In this document: positions 6,126-7,822 of the stretch, piece after piece
How the letters are laid out: every line of letters starts with the position of its first letter
How positions within the stretch are numbered: position 1 is the stretch's first letter
NCBI GenBank assembly: GCA_012511135.1
Contig: JAAZGQ010000165.1
Location: forward strand, 1-7,822
DNA: 7,822 nt
Direction of reading: 5' to 3'
From: Bacteroidales bacterium
GTDB lineage: Bacteria > Bacteroidota > Bacteroidia > Bacteroidales > UBA1402
Program-made: the position numbers and the translations under genes
Notes under the pieces: generated by a model
Database searches by the model: none
Told to the model about the DNA's origin: nothing
Seen by the model: the letters and a program-made list of their open reading frames with translations, nothing else

Positions 6126-7263
6126 CGAAATCAGAGCCTACAGCGACCAGGAACTGCTCCCGGCCCTGCATCGGCTTTGGGAAGATCAGGAGTTTAGGGC
6201 GTCCGTTGCGGCGGTTCCCTTTATCGGTTCCATCGGGGAACTCGAACAAGCTTCGTTGCAATGCAAAACCATAAAGCAACTACACAAAACCATCATTCAT
6301 AAACTGTTGTCTCAATTGGCGGATAAAACCTGTGCCAGCCTCCAAAGCGAAGGCTTCGAAAGTTTGGATCCGGACAAAGCTTATATCTACATGTCCAATC
6401 ACAGAGATATTGTGCTTGATTCCAGCTTTTTAAATGTAATACTTCTGAACCACGGTCTGGACAGTTGCGAAACCGGTATTGGAGACAACCTGCTCATCAG
6501 GCCTTGGATCAAGGATTTTGTCAGAGCCAACAAAAGCTTTGTAGTAAAGCGTAATCTATCAGTCAGAGAACAACTTATGGCTACCGCCGAGCTTTCGGCC
6601 TACATCCGCCATACCCTGCAGAAGAAAAAACAATCCATCTGGCTGGCCCAACGCGAAGGTCGTGCCAAGGATTCTGACGACAGAACCCAAAAAAGCATCC
6701 TCAAGATGTTAATTTTCGGGGAACAAGGTAACATTTTGGAGAATCTTGCATCTATGCATCTGATTCCGTTGAGTATCTCATACGAATTCGATCCTTGCGA
6801 CTATCTAAAAGCCAAAGAGATGCAGCTGAAGCGTGATCAGCCCGATTACAAAAAAAGCCGACAGGACGATTTAATGAGCATGCAAACCGGGATTATGGGA
6901 TACAAAGGCCGGGTGTTTTACAGTGCCGGGGCTTGTATTTCGGAAGAAATAATTAAAATGGATGCCGCCATGCCCAAAAAAGAATTAATCGAACAAATCG
7001 CCGGCTTGTTGGATATGCGCATACACGCCAATTACCGCTTATATCCCAACAATTACATCGCTGCAGACCTGCTCGATGAGGCCGACACTTTTGTCAAAAG
7101 CTATTCCAGAACCGAAAGAGAAAGGTTCACGGAATACCTGCAGAAACAATTGGATAAAATTGACCTTCCCGACAAGGACGAGGCCTTTTTGAGAAACAAA
7201 ATGCTCGAGATGTATGCCAATCCATTAAAAAACAAACATAAAGCAAAAGCATCAAGATTATGA
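6118..7263 (+). CDS. PlsC-like acyltransferase (probable glycerophospholipid synthesis)
   Basis: The 381-residue product has the four blocks of the glycerol-phosphate acyltransferase superfamily. Block I is MSNHRDIVLDSSFL (H95, D101), block II SFVVKRNLSVR (140-150), block III WLAQREGRAKDSDDRTQ (from 175; E180, G181) and block IV LIPLSISYEF. Such enzymes transfer an acyl chain to glycerol-3-phosphate or its 1-acyl derivative at the inner membrane. I see no clear membrane helix, so attachment may be peripheral. Block I has five residues between His and Asp rather than the usual four. The protein is longer than typical PlsC (about 240), with an extra C-terminal half of no recognised domain and a basic end. 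ATG 6118 overlaps ddl by 8 bases; GTG 6112 is an alternative start. The acceptor is unknown. Confidence 0.8.
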   Translation: MFDEIRAYSDQELLPALHRLWEDQEFRASVAAVPFIGSIGELEQASLQCKTIKQLHKTIIHKLLSQLADKTCASLQSEGFESLDPDKAYIYMSNHRDIVLDSSFLNVILLNHGLDSCETGIGDNLLIRPWIKDFVRANKSFVVKRNLSVREQLMATAELSAYIRHTLQKKKQSIWLAQREGRAKDSDDRTQKSILKMLIFGEQGNILENLASMHLIPLSISYEFDPCDYLKAKEMQLKRDQPDYKKSRQDDLMSMQTGIMGYKGRVFYSAGACISEEIIKMDAAMPKKELIEQIAGLLDMRIHANYRLYPNNYIAADLLDEADTFVKSYSRTERERFTEYLQKQLDKIDLPDKDEAFLRNKMLEMYANPLKNKHKAKASRL

Positions 7264-7822
7264 AAAGTATCTACAAAGCACTTCTTGTATTCGCCATTAT
7301 ACTACCTTTGGCTTCGTGTTCCAATTTTTGGGGAGAGGATGAACCAGATGTAATTTATTATGAATCTATGGCCAATGTGCACAGTATTCAAAATAATTCC
7401 GTGCTCTTCAAAGCCAACCCCAGTCTGTATTTTACTTCGCAGGACGGATTTGAACTGGACGATTCCATCAGTACCGGCGACAGGGTATGGCTGTATTTTA
7501 CACTGATTGACTCTCTTTCGTCCACTATGTACAACATCAACATCTACTCCTATGCCGAAGTAGAGTCCCGCCCGTTTTTTCAACTCGAAAAGGATGCCAG
7601 CGATACTATCCTGAGCAAAGACATCTACCAGCTTCAGAAATGCTGGATCAGTGACAATTACCTGAACGTAATCTTCTATGCCTACGCCAGCGTCTCTCCT
7701 TTCAGTAGTTTTGAATTGGTTCGCGATATGAACAGAGAGGATACTTTGGCTGCCAAACCCAAAATTTATCTTGATCTCAGACATAATACCGCCTCCATAA
7801 CCCCTTACTGGTACAATCTGGA
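7260..7822 (+). CDS. NigD-like outer-envelope lipoprotein (3' end missing)
   Basis: ATG at 7260 overlaps the acyltransferase stop (ATGA), and the frame stays open for 187 codons to the window edge. The N-terminus MKSIYKALLVFAIILPLASC is a lipoprotein signal with lipobox LASC, lipidated at Cys20, followed by an acidic stretch (EDEPD) as in exported Bacteroidota lipoproteins. Residues about 37-105 (LYFTSQDGFELDDSI, then GDRVWLYFTL) resemble the OB-fold N-domain of NigD-like proteins. CWISDNYLNVIFYAYAS (128-144) resembles the start of their beta-sandwich C-domain. The function of the family is unknown; NigD was first noted beside a bacteriocin locus in Bacteroides. An antisense open frame over 7302-7784 is only its shadow. 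Confidence 0.75.
   Translation, partial: MKSIYKALLVFAIILPLASCSNFWGEDEPDVIYYESMANVHSIQNNSVLFKANPSLYFTSQDGFELDDSISTGDRVWLYFTLIDSLSSTMYNINIYSYAEVESRPFFQLEKDASDTILSKDIYQLQKCWISDNYLNVIFYAYASVSPFSSFELVRDMNREDTLAAKPKIYLDLRHNTASITPYWYNL

Noticed and set aside
7302..7784. Minus-strand open frame of 160 codons at the right edge
   Set aside because: Antisense to the lipoprotein frame, which has a signal peptide, lipobox, coupled start and NigD-like motifs.

Overview
The window is a compact, ordinary-looking stretch of core chromosome from a Bacteroidota bacterium, most likely of the Bacteroidales. Three things point there: LpxH implies a Gram-negative outer membrane; upstream regions repeatedly carry the Bacteroidota promoter signature (TTTG or TTG about 18-20 bases before TAnnTTTG), with no E. 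coli-like -35/-10 pairs accepted as real; and the window ends in a NigD-like lipoprotein, a family typical of this phylum. Base composition looks even along the window, and I see no transposase, integrase, phage gene, tRNA, rRNA or CRISPR array.

Left part (1-2035). The tail of an unknown plus-strand gene ends at 69. A non-coding gap with a 33-bp direct repeat follows, then three minus-strand genes: radC (1337-2035), a MIP18/DUF59 SufT-like Fe-S assembly gene (982-1299) and lpxH (219-977). The last two look like an operon. Their promoter appears to overlap the end of radC.

Middle (2036-3198). efp (minus) and rpmH (plus, 52 codons) are divergent housekeeping translation genes with facing promoters. 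efp ends in a clear intrinsic terminator (2104-2130) and rpmH in another (3116-3148).

Right part (3172-7822). One promoter at 3150-3179 seems to drive a tightly packed plus-strand operon: a membrane-anchored PASTA protein, an RluD-type pseudouridine synthase, D-alanine-D-alanine ligase, a PlsC-like acyltransferase and a NigD-like lipoprotein cut by the window edge. The spacings are 6 nt, then overlaps of 4, 8 and 4 nt, so translation is probably coupled. Four of the five genes act at the envelope: peptidoglycan precursor synthesis, probable peptidoglycan sensing or binding, phospholipid synthesis and surface or periplasmic lipoprotein. The fifth modifies 23S rRNA.

I do not see a clearly new defence or mobile system. 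The points most worth a second look are the 33-bp repeat, the HX5D spacing in the acyltransferase and the kinase-less PASTA protein in a coupled envelope operon.
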